Positions 1 through 9,855 of a DNA stretch of 64,000 nucleotides are shown here, in pieces. The notes under the pieces were generated by a model. That model ran no database searches and had not been told where the DNA came from. It was given only the letters and a program-made list of their open reading frames with translations. Origin of the DNA: Saprospirales bacterium (lineage in GTDB: Bacteria; Bacteroidota; Bacteroidia; Chitinophagales; JADIYW01); the NCBI GenBank assembly GCA_016711605.1, contig JADJSS010000016.1, positions 1 to 64,000 of the forward strand, given 5' to 3'. Position 1 is the first letter of the stretch; each line of letters starts with the position of its first letter. Position numbers and translations under genes: made by a program.

Positions 1-1
1 A

Positions 2-351
2 GGTGGTGGATTCTTTAAATACTTTGCTCTTGAACAATACGAAGAAACTTTAACAAGAATAAAATACGAAGACAAAGGAGCTTTGCCATCACAAGACATT
101 TATCATCAATACTTGTTTTTAAAGACTTAAAATTAGCGGATGAAGTCGTGAAGTTGGATGAAAAAAGTAAAAGTATAAAAGTAGATTTAACCAAACTTCA
201 TCCTGCAATTGATATACCCGAAACATTGAGCCACCTAACAGGAAAGTTTATCAAACAAATCAAAAAAGATGAAGTTGTGTTTACCGATGGCACAAGCATA
301 GACCTTACCAACATTGATTACAAAATTGTGAAACCTTTAATCTGGTGGTAA
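2..351 (+). CDS. mod: Type III DNA-methyltransferase (Mod), C-terminal fragment
   Basis: This is the 3' end of a modification methylase gene that begins before the window. The first part reads GGGFFKYFALEQYEETL, the usual C-terminal motif of type III adenine-specific Mod subunits. It stops at 128-130, but the adjacent frame continues without a break as KDLKLADEVVKL and runs to the stop at 349-351, so there is a one-base slip in the T/A run near 115-124. The catalytic motifs (DPPY, FxGxG) lie outside the window. The res gene starts one base after the stop, so the two form a mod-res operon. The family call rests on the C-terminal motif plus the neighbour. Confidence 0.75.
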
Positions 352-352
352 T

Positions 353-3300
353 ATGGAAAGCAGTGTATTATATAGCATAACCGACAGCTTTGATGTAGAG
401 CAAATACCAACCGTTTGGAAAAATATTGATTTCAATACTTTTTCAGAGGGAAAAAAATTATATCCATATCAAAGAGAAGCATTAGAAAATGCTTTAAAAA
501 TTCTTTACAAGTTTTATCAAAACAACAGCATAAAAGAAAATGAAGCTTTAAAAAAAGACTTTCTAAAATTAGCTGAACATAATGGATTAATAAAAGAACA
601 ACAAGAAAAATACTTTGCCTACACCAACCAAGAAAGCAAAGCGTATGAGATTCTATCTGAGTATTTTGAAGAAGATACAAACCAATTGCCTGCTTACCAT
701 TTCATAAACCGTATGAGTTTTTGGATGGCAACAGGTAGCGGAAAAAGTATTGTGCTAATTAAACTCATTGAGTTGTTGCAAGACTTAATGAAAACGAAAC
801 CATTCCACAAAACGAAATTCTCTTTCTTACGCATCGCCCTGACCTAATAGACCAGTTAAAGGCACACATTATTGAATTTAATCAATACACCAAAAGAGAA
901 AAAGGAATTGAATTTATTGTTCGTGATTTAAAAGAATTTCAGAGCAGAAAATACAAGGTAATTTATTTAAGGACACACAAGTTAATATTTACTTCTACCG
1001 CTCTGATTTGGTTTCAGACATTCAGAAAGAAAATATTATTGACTTCAAGAATTACGACAATGATGGAAAATGGTATGTAATTTTAGACGAAGCACACAAA
1101 GGCGACAGCGAAGAAAGCAAACGAAAACAGTATTTCAATATACTTAGCCGAAACGGTTTCTTGTTCAATTTCTCCGCAACATTTACAGATGAAATAGATA
1201 TTCTGTCAACGGTTTATAATTTGAACCTAGCAGAATACATTAAAAAAGGATTTGGAAAGCATTTGTATTTGTTTCAAGAGCAATTCAAAAACTTTAAAAA
1301 GACAGTTGACGAAAAAGATTTTGAACAAGAGGAAAAACAAAAAATAGTTTTGATGTCAATTATTTTATTGGCATTCATAAAAAAACAAGCTCATACTTTA
1401 CGAAAAGGTGTAAGTGCTTATCACAACCCTTTGCTTTTGACCTTAGTAAATTCGGTAAGTGCAGAAGATTCGGATTTGTATTTATTCTTTAACGAGTTAA
1501 AGAAAATTGCAACAAATAAATTCTCTAAAAAGCTATTTGAAGAATCTAAAAAGATTTTACAAAACGATTTATACAATAACCAATTAACCGAATTTGAAAA
1601 AGACGAAGTATTAAGTAATGTAGAAATCAGTTCAATCAAAGATTTGTCTATTGAAGATGTTTGGCATTATGTTTTTAACACAAAATCTAGCGGAGAGTTT
1701 GAAGTAAAACGCAATCCAAGAAACAACCAAGAATTATCTTTTAGAGTTAAGTCTGGAGCACATTCTGAACCTTTTGCATTAATAAAAATTGGTGATGTAA
1801 AGAATTTGAAAAGAACAATTTAGGCAGTTACGACATTGAAGAAGATTTTGATGATGAAAGTTTATTTGAAAACCTTGAAAACAGTTCTGTAAATATTTTA
1901 ATGGGTAGTCGTGCCTTTTATGAAGGTTGGGATAGCAATAGACCAAACATCATCAACTTTGTAAATATTGGAACACAATCGGAAGCAAAGAAATTTATTT
2001 TGCAATCTATTGGCAGAGGAATTCGTATTGAGCCAATCAAGAATAATCGTAAACGATTATTGCCTTTAATCAATGATGGAATTGAAATTGAAGAAAAGCT
2101 TTCTAAGAAATCAAAAGATGTAAAACCGCTTGAAACTTTATTTGTATTTGGCACAAATCAAAAAGCAATTTTATCTGTATTAGAAACGCTAAAAGGCGAA
2201 CAGCCCGAAGAAGAACATCAATTAAGTTTGTTTGACAAATTCATTCATAATCATTCTCTTTTTGTTCCAACATACAAAACAGCTAAAGAAAATAATCAAC
2301 GAAAGTTGAAGAAACTGAAAATACACGAAGATGATTTTGCAGTATTTGATGATGTAATGAAAACAATGGATAAAACAGCGTTAGCAATGAATTACAACCT
2401 TGCTTATAATGATGTTTCAATCCTTACCGACAAACACAAAGAAGCAGGTAATTTCAAGACAACTGAAGAAGAAAAAATTGGCAGAACAGAACCAGTTGTA
2501 AAACATATTTTGAACTATTATAAAATTGTGCCTGAAGAAGTGGATTCGTTTTCAATTGTTCAAGAAGAAATTGTTCACTATAACCACATAAAAGTAAAGA
2601 CTTCATCAACAGGTTCAGCAACCTCCATAGAGTTCAAACGCTTAGACGAATTGAAACAAAAAATTGAGAAAGCTAAAAACCCAGTGAATGTTGAAGCAAA
2701 GGAAGCAGAGTTAGATAACCTACTTGAAAAGAAAAAATAACTCTTAAAAGAATACAAAGAGGAAATTAAAAAACTTGCAGGTTATTCAGAAACAGGTATT
2801 GAAGACTTTTCACACAGAAACGAAGATATTGAGATTAAGAAATTGCTTAACCATTATTATTTTCCTTCCATTGTTTCAAAGAAAGACCGCATCAAATGGA
2901 TGAAACATATTGTTGACACTCCAAGCGAAGTGACTTTTTTAAAAGCACTTGAAAAACATTTAAAGACAAAGGAAAACTTCTTTACCGAGTTTGACTGGTG
3001 GATGTTTAGCAAAGTTGACCACACATTGGACAAGCAAATTCGTATTCCATATATTGACCCTGCAAATGGTAAACGTGACTTCTTGCCTGACTTTGTTTTT
3101 TGGTTACAAAAAGGTAAAGACTATCACATACTTTACATTGACCCAAAAGGAACAGGACGAAGCGAATATCAATACAAAGTAGACGGTTATCGTGACTTGT
3201 TTGAGGACAGCGACAAAGTGAAAACATTTAAGTTTAGTGGTAAGAATTTCAAAGTTCATTTACGACTTGCAACCGAAGACAAATCAGTATTCGCAGACAA

Positions 3301-3361
3301 AGACTATTATAAAAAATATTGGGTAGAACCAGACGACTTTAATATAAAACTTGACGAATAA
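353..3361 (+). pseudogene. res: Type III restriction endonuclease subunit (Res), broken into five reading segments
   Basis: Helicase-nuclease subunit that would cleave DNA together with Mod, using ATP-driven movement. All landmark motifs are present in order: Walker A ATGSGKS (about 730), DEAH box in WYVILDEAHKGD (about 1085), SAT motif FSATFTD, motif VI QSIGRGIRIEP (about 2005), and a C-terminal nuclease motif LPDFVFWLQ...LYIDPKGTG (about 3085-3155). Summed length is about 1000 residues, normal for Res. The reading frame is broken near 794 (A run), near 970 (lost G), near 1815 (A run), and by an in-frame TAA at 2738-2740 after which the same frame resumes. Three indels plus one substitution could mean an inactivated restriction subunit or consensus errors. 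The sequence alone cannot decide. GTP-like alternatives are not needed, because the motif set is diagnostic for the family. Confidence 0.85.
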
Positions 3362-3390
3362 AAGCCAACGCACCAAGGTATTTCGAAGGA

Positions 3391-3626
3391 CAATTCGTAT
3401 CTGGATGCTTCAGTCTCACAACCGGTTTTGGTAAATTTATTTCCAGGTTCCCTGGTTTTTTGGCTCGCGCAACGTTGAGGCATCAAAAATGCAACTCGTG
3501 TCTATGGATGCTGCCGGTCTCACGACCGGATTTTATGTAAATGTATTTCCAATGCGTATCCAATCTTAGATTGGTTTAATCAATATACACGAGCATTTTG
3601 GCTCACGCTAAACGTTGTGGCATCAA
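3391..3626. repeat. Two diverged direct copies of an intergenic repeat in a gene-free spacer
   Basis: The 3362-3660 spacer holds no convincing gene. It contains two imperfect copies of one element: 3391-3486 and 3492-3626. Shared blocks are ttcgtatctggatgct / ctcgtgtctatggatgct, gtctcacaaccgg / gtctcacgaccgg, a run ending in tatttcca, and ggctcgcgcaacgttgaggcatcaa / ggctcacgctaaacgttgtggcatcaa. Copy 2 has extra sequence in the middle with a small palindrome (ccaatcttagattgg) and a second one, ccggtctcacgaccgg. The spacer ends in short AACTCAAA-type direct repeats (3623-3662). Confidence 0.55.
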
Positions 3627-3660
3627 CTCAAAACTCAAAATTCAAAACTCACAACTCAAT

Positions 3661-3918
3661 TCAACCTTTGTGTATCATTTTCTTTCCATATAAAAATAAA
3701 AATGCGCCGACAGATGCAATGGCAATGCTTTTGAAATTAAAACCATCAACCGTACCAAAGCCAATTAATCTAGAAATAAATCCACCAATAAACGCACCAA
3801 CAACACCAGTTAAAATAGTAACGAGCCAACCACTAGCGTCTTTTCCAGGATTCAACATTTTTCCAATTATTCCGGCTACTAAACCGATTCCAATCCAAGA
3901 TAAAATTCCGATACCCAT
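3661..3918 (-). CDS. GlsB/YeaQ/YmgE-family small membrane protein
   Basis: An 85-residue protein of the transglycosylase-associated / GlsB-YeaQ-YmgE stress family. It has three hydrophobic glycine-rich segments: residues 3-19 (ILSWIGIGLVAGIIGKM), 30-48 (WLVTILTGVVGAFIGGFIS) and about 62-78. The GxxxGxxGxxL pattern and the WL.TI..G..GA..GG motif are family hallmarks, and 80-90 residues is the normal size. The molecular function of the family is unsettled. Members are often induced by stress. The overlapping plus-strand reading frame at 3617-3937 is its proline-rich shadow. It stands alone, divergent from the next gene. Confidence 0.85.
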   Translation of the reverse strand: MGIGILSWIGIGLVAGIIGKMLNPGKDASGWLVTILTGVVGAFIGGFISRLIGFGTVDGFNFKSIAIASVGAFLFLYGKKMIHKG

Positions 3919-4051
3919 TTTTACTATTTTTTATTAGCTACAATAATAGAATAATTTATGATAAAGGACAACTATTGCAGTGAAAAATTGCGCGTTAAAA
4001 AACAGGATTTAAAAGTATATTCTATATCTTTAAAGTATAAAAAACAAACAC

Positions 4052-5266
4052 ATGCAAAAACTCTTTACACTCATATTCTTAAGCATATTTTATTTTTCTG
4101 GGTTTGCTCAATTAAGGTATAAAGATGAACTCTTTGCTGTCACCAAACATGCTGATATACAATATGGCAGCAACTACGACAATAAAAACCAACTCACAAA
4201 CTTGTTAATGGATGTTTACGAACCGCAAGATGATACGGCTACGTTTCGTCCAATCATATTTTTTGTACATGGTGGTTCATTTGTTGGTGGTGACAGAACG
4301 GATCAAGGAATCAATAAAACGGCAGAATTTTTTACGAAGAAAGGTTATGTAACAGCGAACATAGAATATAGAGTAGAGCAATCTGTTTTGATTTCGCCTT
4401 TCCTTAATTTTGCCGATCCTTATAATTGGTATCGTGCTATTGCGCGCGCTACGCAAGATTTAAAAGCTGCTATTCGATACATAAAAAAAGATGTAGCAAC
4501 CAATAATAATTTTTACAAAGTAGATACCAATAGTATTTTTATTTATGGTTCATCAGCTGGTGCTATTACCATGTTGCATACTGTTTTTTTAGATGATACT
4601 GCGGAAATGAATTTTTGGTTTAAAGCTGGCTACAACACTACTGGTGGCTTTGATGGAAACAGCGGAAATCCTGGCTACACAACGAAAGGAATTAAAGCAG
4701 TAGTGAGTTGCAGTGGCGCTATTTCTGATGTGAATTTTATCAATAACAACAGAAATATTCAATACTTAGCGTTTCACAACAATCCAGATTTAACGGTGCC
4801 TTTTGATGCTGGTTGTTTTATTACGGTAGCTTGTCATTTCGGACAATTTTATGGTGATAACAGAATATTTCCAAAAGTAAGATCATTAGGAACATACGCA
4901 GAATTTTATCCAATTAATTATGTAGGTCATCCAGTTGACAGAGAGAGTGACACGGCAACACATCGGTTTGTGCTGCAAAAGACAACGGATTTTTTATACA
5001 GAATTATGAATCAGAATATTGCAACATCCATAAGAAATAATTCGGTGAAAACAATTGAACTGTTTCCAAATCCATCGAATGGAAATATCACTATTGCAAT
5101 TCCAAGCGAAATACGAAATAAAAATAGTTTAGTTGAAGTGGTAAATATAGAAGGACAAAAAGTGTATTCTTCTACCATTCAAAATAAAGAAACGTTGCAA
5201 CTGCAATTAGATGTTCCGAACGGAATGTATATTGTTTCTATTGTGAGTGATGATGAAAATTTCTAA
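4052..5266 (+). CDS. Secreted alpha/beta-hydrolase (esterase type) with T9SS sorting domain
   Basis: A 404-residue exported hydrolase. Residues 1-19 are a signal peptide ending in GFAQ. The alpha/beta-hydrolase core shows the oxyanion-hole motif FFVHGGSFVGGDR (about residues 70-82) and the nucleophile elbow IYGSSAGA (about 163-170). A His near GHPVDRES or THRF could complete the triad. The last 75 residues are a type A T9SS sorting domain (ELFPNPSNGNITI ... NGMYIVSI), so the protein is probably exported through type IX secretion and anchored or released at the surface. The end (DDENF) is slightly short. The next frame would give DDEKFLTFSQL, so the stop may come from one lost A at about 5256. 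The substrate is unknown. It resembles the Aes/carboxylesterase group. Confidence 0.8.
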   Translation: MQKLFTLIFLSIFYFSGFAQLRYKDELFAVTKHADIQYGSNYDNKNQLTNLLMDVYEPQDDTATFRPIIFFVHGGSFVGGDRTDQGINKTAEFFTKKGYVTANIEYRVEQSVLISPFLNFADPYNWYRAIARATQDLKAAIRYIKKDVATNNNFYKVDTNSIFIYGSSAGAITMLHTVFLDDTAEMNFWFKAGYNTTGGFDGNSGNPGYTTKGIKAVVSCSGAISDVNFINNNRNIQYLAFHNNPDLTVPFDAGCFITVACHFGQFYGDNRIFPKVRSLGTYAEFYPINYVGHPVDRESDTATHRFVLQKTTDFLYRIMNQNIATSIRNNSVKTIELFPNPSNGNITIAIPSEIRNKNSLVEVVNIEGQKVYSSTIQNKETLQLQLDVPNGMYIVSIVSDDENF

Positions 5267-5380
5267 CGTTTAGTCAATTATAACAATTAAGAGTTTTTGT
5301 TTTTAAAAGGTGGCCGAGTTTTACACAGAGATTGTTGCTTGTAACTTGTGATATTAAATTTACTATTTCACACCAGGGGT

Positions 5381-6544
5381 TCACTTGATTTTCCAACTCT
5401 TGTATTTACATCGATCTTGCGTTGTATTTACTGGATTTACGCGCAGATTTTTTTCACCTAATTTGGTGGAATAATTCTTAAACTTCTTTGGATGTTTTTT
5501 ATATCGCGGATCTGGTGTATAGTAATCTGATGAAATAATTTGTGCACCACTTAAAAAGGCAGCTTTTTGTGCAGCATAATCACCACTTCTGTTTTGGTTG
5601 TTCGGAGAATCGGCTCTTGCACGAATGATGTAACCTTTTTTTACTTCATCAATAATAGTAGTTTCGTTTCCAAACGCATCATCATGTTTTATAAACGCAG
5701 CTTCTGCTTGGTTGGGTGATGCAAACGTAAACATGGCTCTGTCTTTCAAACTTGGATGGTTTTTTTCGTAAGCAGTAGTGGCACCCATCATTACAAAAAT
5801 AAATTTGCCACGCGCAGCCGCAACTGTAGGAAAATTGCCAGCCAACACGGCTTCGTTGAGTGTTGCGTAATTTCCGCGCACATCATCTGGTGTAATTATT
5901 TTATCTAAACTATCACCAAAAATTGCTTTGATTTCAGTATCCATATCATTGCAGATTTCTGGAGAAAATGGAATTGATTTTACGAAATGTAATTTTGGTA
6001 ATTTATCTGCAACGGTTTCTTCTTTGCATTCAATTAATAAATAAATTGGCAAATGATTTGGATGTTGCTCGCTCCATTTTTTAAAATCGAGCAACATACT
6101 TTTAAAGGTGATGTAATGCGAATTGTAATCAATATCTGGAATATGAAACACTTTAAAACCAGGTTCTTTTAACGCTTCAATTTTTGATTTTCGAGGTCTT
6201 CCTAATAAATTATTTTTCTTGCGTTTGTAAAACTGACCACCTTTTGGATCTGCATAAATATCTATTTCAAAACTGCGTAAATGAAACGAATCTAATTGTT
6301 CCAGTAATGGTTCGTGAGCATAATCTAAATCTTTTGGATTAAATTCTTTCGGCATTATTTTCGATAATCCTTTCAGAAAATTCAATACAAATTTATTCGC
6401 TCTTTTGTGATAACTGTTGTGACTTCCTAAAGTTTGAATCTGATTTATTTTTAACGAATCAAATGGAATGGTTTCCTGACTTTTCATTTGAAAAGTACTT
6501 AAAATAAAAAATACAAATGTAAAAGCTGAAATTAGTTTTTGCAT
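5381..6544 (-). CDS. Secreted Ca2+-dependent PI-specific phospholipase C-like phosphodiesterase (copy 1)
   Basis: A 387-residue protein with a signal peptide (residues 1-22, ending MKSQ). It matches the PI-PLC-C1 type of the PLC-like phosphodiesterase TIM barrel. Landmarks are the catalytic-His motif QTLGSHNSYH, the metal/acid motif RSFEIDIYADPKGG, the second-His region VFHIPDIDYNSHY, LLIECKEE, and a C-terminal QIISSDYYTPDP. It likely hydrolyses phosphodiester bonds of inositol phospholipids or a related glycerophosphodiester outside the inner membrane. It forms a tandem pair with the gene downstream on the plus-strand coordinates (6638-7828), with about 90 bp between them. This copy has a plain signal peptide and the other has a lipobox, so the two may differ in location. 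Confidence 0.8.
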   Translation of the reverse strand: MQKLISAFTFVFFILSTFQMKSQETIPFDSLKINQIQTLGSHNSYHKRANKFVLNFLKGLSKIMPKEFNPKDLDYAHEPLLEQLDSFHLRSFEIDIYADPKGGQFYKRKKNNLLGRPRKSKIEALKEPGFKVFHIPDIDYNSHYITFKSMLLDFKKWSEQHPNHLPIYLLIECKEETVADKLPKLHFVKSIPFSPEICNDMDTEIKAIFGDSLDKIITPDDVRGNYATLNEAVLAGNFPTVAAARGKFIFVMMGATTAYEKNHPSLKDRAMFTFASPNQAEAAFIKHDDAFGNETTIIDEVKKGYIIRARADSPNNQNRSGDYAAQKAAFLSGAQIISSDYYTPDPRYKKHPKKFKNYSTKLGEKNLRVNPVNTTQDRCKYKSWKIK

Positions 6545-6598
6545 GTATAAATATAAGCATCAAATGCTAAATACTAAACTCTAATGACTAATTCCAAG

Positions 6599-6637
6599 AC
6601 AATGACCAGCTAATGACCAATGACCAATGACCAATCT
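6599..6637. repeat. TGACCAA-type heptad repeats between the two phosphodiesterase genes
   Basis: Consecutive short units (aatgaccagctaatgacc, then aatgaccaatgacc) repeat with a period of about 7 bases. Comparable strings occur at 39780-39805, 49728-49858 and 61835-61858, always between genes. They look like a slippage-prone simple repeat and code for nothing. Confidence 0.6.
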
Positions 6638-7828
6638 CTATTCAGCGATTTTACCAATACCTTGTTTGTCTGCAGCCGAAATCGGATTGATTCGTGCTAA
6701 ATCTCCATTTGGAAATCGACAAGAGTATGGTTTGTATTTTGACGGATAATTTATTGACCTTGGATCTGCTCTATAGTAATCGGTAGAAATTACTTGTGCT
6801 CCACTATTAAATGCTGCATTTTGTTGTGTGTAATCACCGCTTTTATTTTGAACATTGGGTCCGTCAGCTCTTGTTCGTACCATAAAGTTATTGCTTACTG
6901 CAAATCTAATATCAACATTATTTCTAATTGGATTGTTGTAAATTAAAAATGCACTTTCATCATTATCTTTATTATCGGCATATACAAACATGGCTCTGTT
7001 TTGCAACGATGGATGTGCCGATAGATATTCTTCATGAGCGCCACCTTCCATGACAAAAATAAATTTGCCTACTTGCTTCACTGATTTCGGCCAGTTATTA
7101 GCTAATACTGCATCTTTTAAAGTAGCAAAGGTTCCGCGAACTTTGTCTGGTGTAATTACTTTTGCTAAATCATCACCAAACACCGATTTTATTTCAGTAT
7201 CAATATCATTGCATAAACTTGGTGTAAATTTTATTGCAGTTGTAAAACCTAAAAATCCTAAAATATCACCAACCGTTTCTTCTTTTGTCTCTATTAATAA
7301 AGTAATTGGAATATGATTTGGATGCGCATCAGACCACGTTTTCAATGCTTGCAACATACTTTTTAATGTGTAAAAATGTGTTTTGTAATCGATATCTGGA
7401 ATATGTAATACTTTAAAGCCAGGTTTTCTTAATTCATCAATACCAGAAGCAACAGGAATGCCATTAAAAATATTTCCTTGACGATTATAAAATCGACCAC
7501 CTTCTGGATCTGCATAAATATCTATTTCAAAATTACGTAGTTTGTATTTGTTTAATTGAATATCTAATGGCTCATGTTCATAATCTAAACCATCTACTTT
7601 ATAATCTTCTGGTAAAATAAAATTTATGGTAGTTAAGAATGAAAATAATTTCTCATCCATTCTGATATGATAACTGTTGTGGCTACCTAATGTTTGAATT
7701 TGATTGAGACGTAACCTGTTTATTTCAGTTTGGTCTGATGTTTGAGCATTCCGTTCATCTATATTGTCTTCTTTTTTACAGCTTATAAATAATGTTGCGA
7801 TTAGAACAAAAAATAAATGTGTCTTCAT
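6638..7828 (-). CDS. PI-PLC-like phosphodiesterase lipoprotein (copy 2)
   Basis: A 396-residue paralogue of the neighbouring phosphodiesterase. The N-terminus MKTHLFFVLIATLFISCKKE has a lipobox (LFISC), so it is a predicted lipoprotein. The same landmarks appear in the same order: QTLGSHNSYH, RNFEIDIYADPEGG, VLHIPDIDYKTHF, LLIETKEE, RTRADGPNVQNKSGDYTQQ, QVISTDYYRADP. It is first in this minus-strand pair, so the two may be co-transcribed. The spacer between them (about 6599-6637) is made of repeated TGACCAA heptads. Substrate and metal preference are inferred from the family only. Confidence 0.8.
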   Translation of the reverse strand: MKTHLFFVLIATLFISCKKEDNIDERNAQTSDQTEINRLRLNQIQTLGSHNSYHIRMDEKLFSFLTTINFILPEDYKVDGLDYEHEPLDIQLNKYKLRNFEIDIYADPEGGRFYNRQGNIFNGIPVASGIDELRKPGFKVLHIPDIDYKTHFYTLKSMLQALKTWSDAHPNHIPITLLIETKEETVGDILGFLGFTTAIKFTPSLCNDIDTEIKSVFGDDLAKVITPDKVRGTFATLKDAVLANNWPKSVKQVGKFIFVMEGGAHEEYLSAHPSLQNRAMFVYADNKDNDESAFLIYNNPIRNNVDIRFAVSNNFMVRTRADGPNVQNKSGDYTQQNAAFNSGAQVISTDYYRADPRSINYPSKYKPYSCRFPNGDLARINPISAADKQGIGKIAE

Positions 7829-7887
7829 GGTGATTTTTTTGTGTTCATATGAAGTTACATAAAAGATTGGTAATTAAAAAACAATAC

Positions 7888-7915
7888 ATTAAAAAAAGCG
7901 CCCTTTAGGCGCTTT
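7888..7915 (-). terminator. Intrinsic terminator for the DUF885 gene
   Basis: An 8-bp perfect stem (aaagcgcc 7895-7902 with ggcgcttt 7908-7915) encloses a 5-base loop. On the minus strand it is followed by a T run (the A run at 7891-7897). It lies about 140 bp past the end of the minus-strand DUF885 gene and before the next minus-strand gene, so it fits a transcription end. Confidence 0.75.
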
Positions 7916-8049
7916 AGAACTGTTTTTAAGAAGTCTATAATTCGATTGCAATCGTCAATTCAAGTTGCATTTTATTTTTTAAATGCGCAACTTTTTTAAC
8001 AAAATAGTTTAGCAGATATTTGCTGTCACTTTCACAATCACTTTCATTT

Positions 8050-9775
8050 TCACTTTTTCAACATCATTTCACGAATATACTTCACTGGTGAACTACCATA
8101 ACTCAAAAATTTTTCATTGAATTTTTTTAACGGTGTAAGTGTTGCCTAATTTTGTTTTGTAGTCGTTTCTTAAATCAGTAATTTCTTTGAAGCCAGTAAA
8201 ATAGCAATCTAGCTGCACATTCGTAACTTGCACGCGATGCCATTTTCCTTCAGCTTCTGTTTTTTGTTGAAATGCTTGTCGCACCAACAAGTCCATTGCA
8301 TCTGCTTCGCTCATGTTTTTTGAATGAACAGAAATATCTAAAATAGTATTACAAGTTGAACGCAAATTCCATTTGTAATATAGCAACCACATTTCTGGTT
8401 CATTATTTCCATAACCATTTTCCAGCATCATCAATTCTGAATAAACGGCCCAACCTTCAATCATAGTGTTATTTTGAAACACTGATTTTATAATTGACGG
8501 CGATAGATTGCTGTACATCAATTGCACATAATGTCCAGGAATGGCTTCGTGTATATTTAAAATCTGTAACACATATTTATTGTATTCACGCAAATAACTT
8601 TCGGCTTTTTCTGGCGACCAACCTTCTAAGGTTCCAACATTATAAAATGCAGTTCCTTTGGCTTCGTATGGACCTGGTGAACTCATCGAAGCACCAGCAA
8701 CTCCAACCATGTAACCTGGCTCTTTGCGCACTTTTAACGGTTTTGTAGGATCCATATAAATTAAGTTTTTTGCTTTCACAAAAGCCGTTAATTCTGGTAA
8801 TTGTTTTTCTATTTCTTGTTTGAAGTTTTCTGCTTTTACATGTTGAACAGAAATCGTATCAATTACTTTTTTGATTAAAACTAATTTGTCTGTCGGCATG
8901 GTTTGCGAACCAAAATATTTTGGCCAAAGTTTGCTCGCAATGTTGAACATTTCATTGTGTAAATATTCTTTACGTTGTAAAGCAGCTGCAAAAATTTCAT
9001 CAGCAGTATATTGGCTTTGAATTTCGTATTTAAATTTATCAGCATAAAACTCATTGCCTAAACGAAACGAACGTGGTGTATCATTTTTAAAATCTTTTAA
9101 AAATTGTATGTATGATTTGATGGCAGCAACTGCTTCTTTTCCGCGTTTCAATAATTGATCTTCGTGTTCCGGATAATAACGCAATGCTTTTACAGAATCC
9201 ACATAATCATTTTCAAAAATAGATAAACTACCTTCGTTTTGTTCAATAGCTAATTGCAAATGTTCGTTCGATGGATTTTTGATATTGGCTTTTGCTGCTT
9301 CAAAATAAGCATGAACATTTTTTAATTTTGCATAAAATGCATCTATCGTCTTTTTTAATGGAGTTCGATTTTCGGTGAAGAAAGTGGCGAAGGTTTCGCC
9401 AACATTATAATAGGTTGGATTCCATTCATAATCTTTCAAAACATTGATTTGCCAAATCTTTTTTTGGAGTTCGTTTTCAATTATTTTATAATCGATTTTA
9501 TTTAAATCTGATAAAGTAGCTAATGGAAATGTTTTCAGAAATTTTAATTCTTTTGTATAAAATGCAACTTCTTTAATACGTTGCGAATCGTTTGGAACTA
9601 ATAATAGTTGCGTATATTTTTGATTGCCAATAGAGCTTGCCCATTCTGGATTTAATTTCCAAAAACGTTCTAAAAATGCTTTTTTATACATGTCAAATTT
9701 AACATCAGCAGAGTTGGTTGCGTGTGCATTTATTAAAAAAATAAAAAGTAAAAAACTGAAAATAGACTTCTTCAT
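8050..9775 (-). CDS. DUF885-family exported metallopeptidase-like protein (one frameshift near the end)
   Basis: An exported protein of about 575 residues in the DUF885 family, whose members carry a zinc-peptidase-like HEAxPGH motif. Here it is HEAIPGHYVQL at about residue 440. A signal peptide starts at MKKSIFSFLLFIFLINAHA, so the start is placed at 9775 rather than at an ATG 51 bases upstream. The continuous frame ends at 8114 (TVKKIQ). Dropping one T from the 7-T run at 8122-8128 restores the family's hallmark C-terminus KFNEKFLSYGSSPVKYIREMMLKK with a stop at 8050-8052. The break is therefore most likely a homopolymer error. The substrate is unknown. Members are usually described as putative dipeptidases or lipoproteins. 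Confidence 0.8.
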
Positions 9776-9855
9776 AAGATAAAATATTATTTGTAAAAAT
9801 AAAGCTATTTCATAATAAAACAGCATCTATTTCGTTATATGTTTCAAATAGTTTA

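Noticed and set aside
3617..3937. A 106-codon plus-strand ORF over the GlsB-type gene
   Set aside because: Proline/isoleucine-rich shadow. The minus-strand frame has a clear family match.
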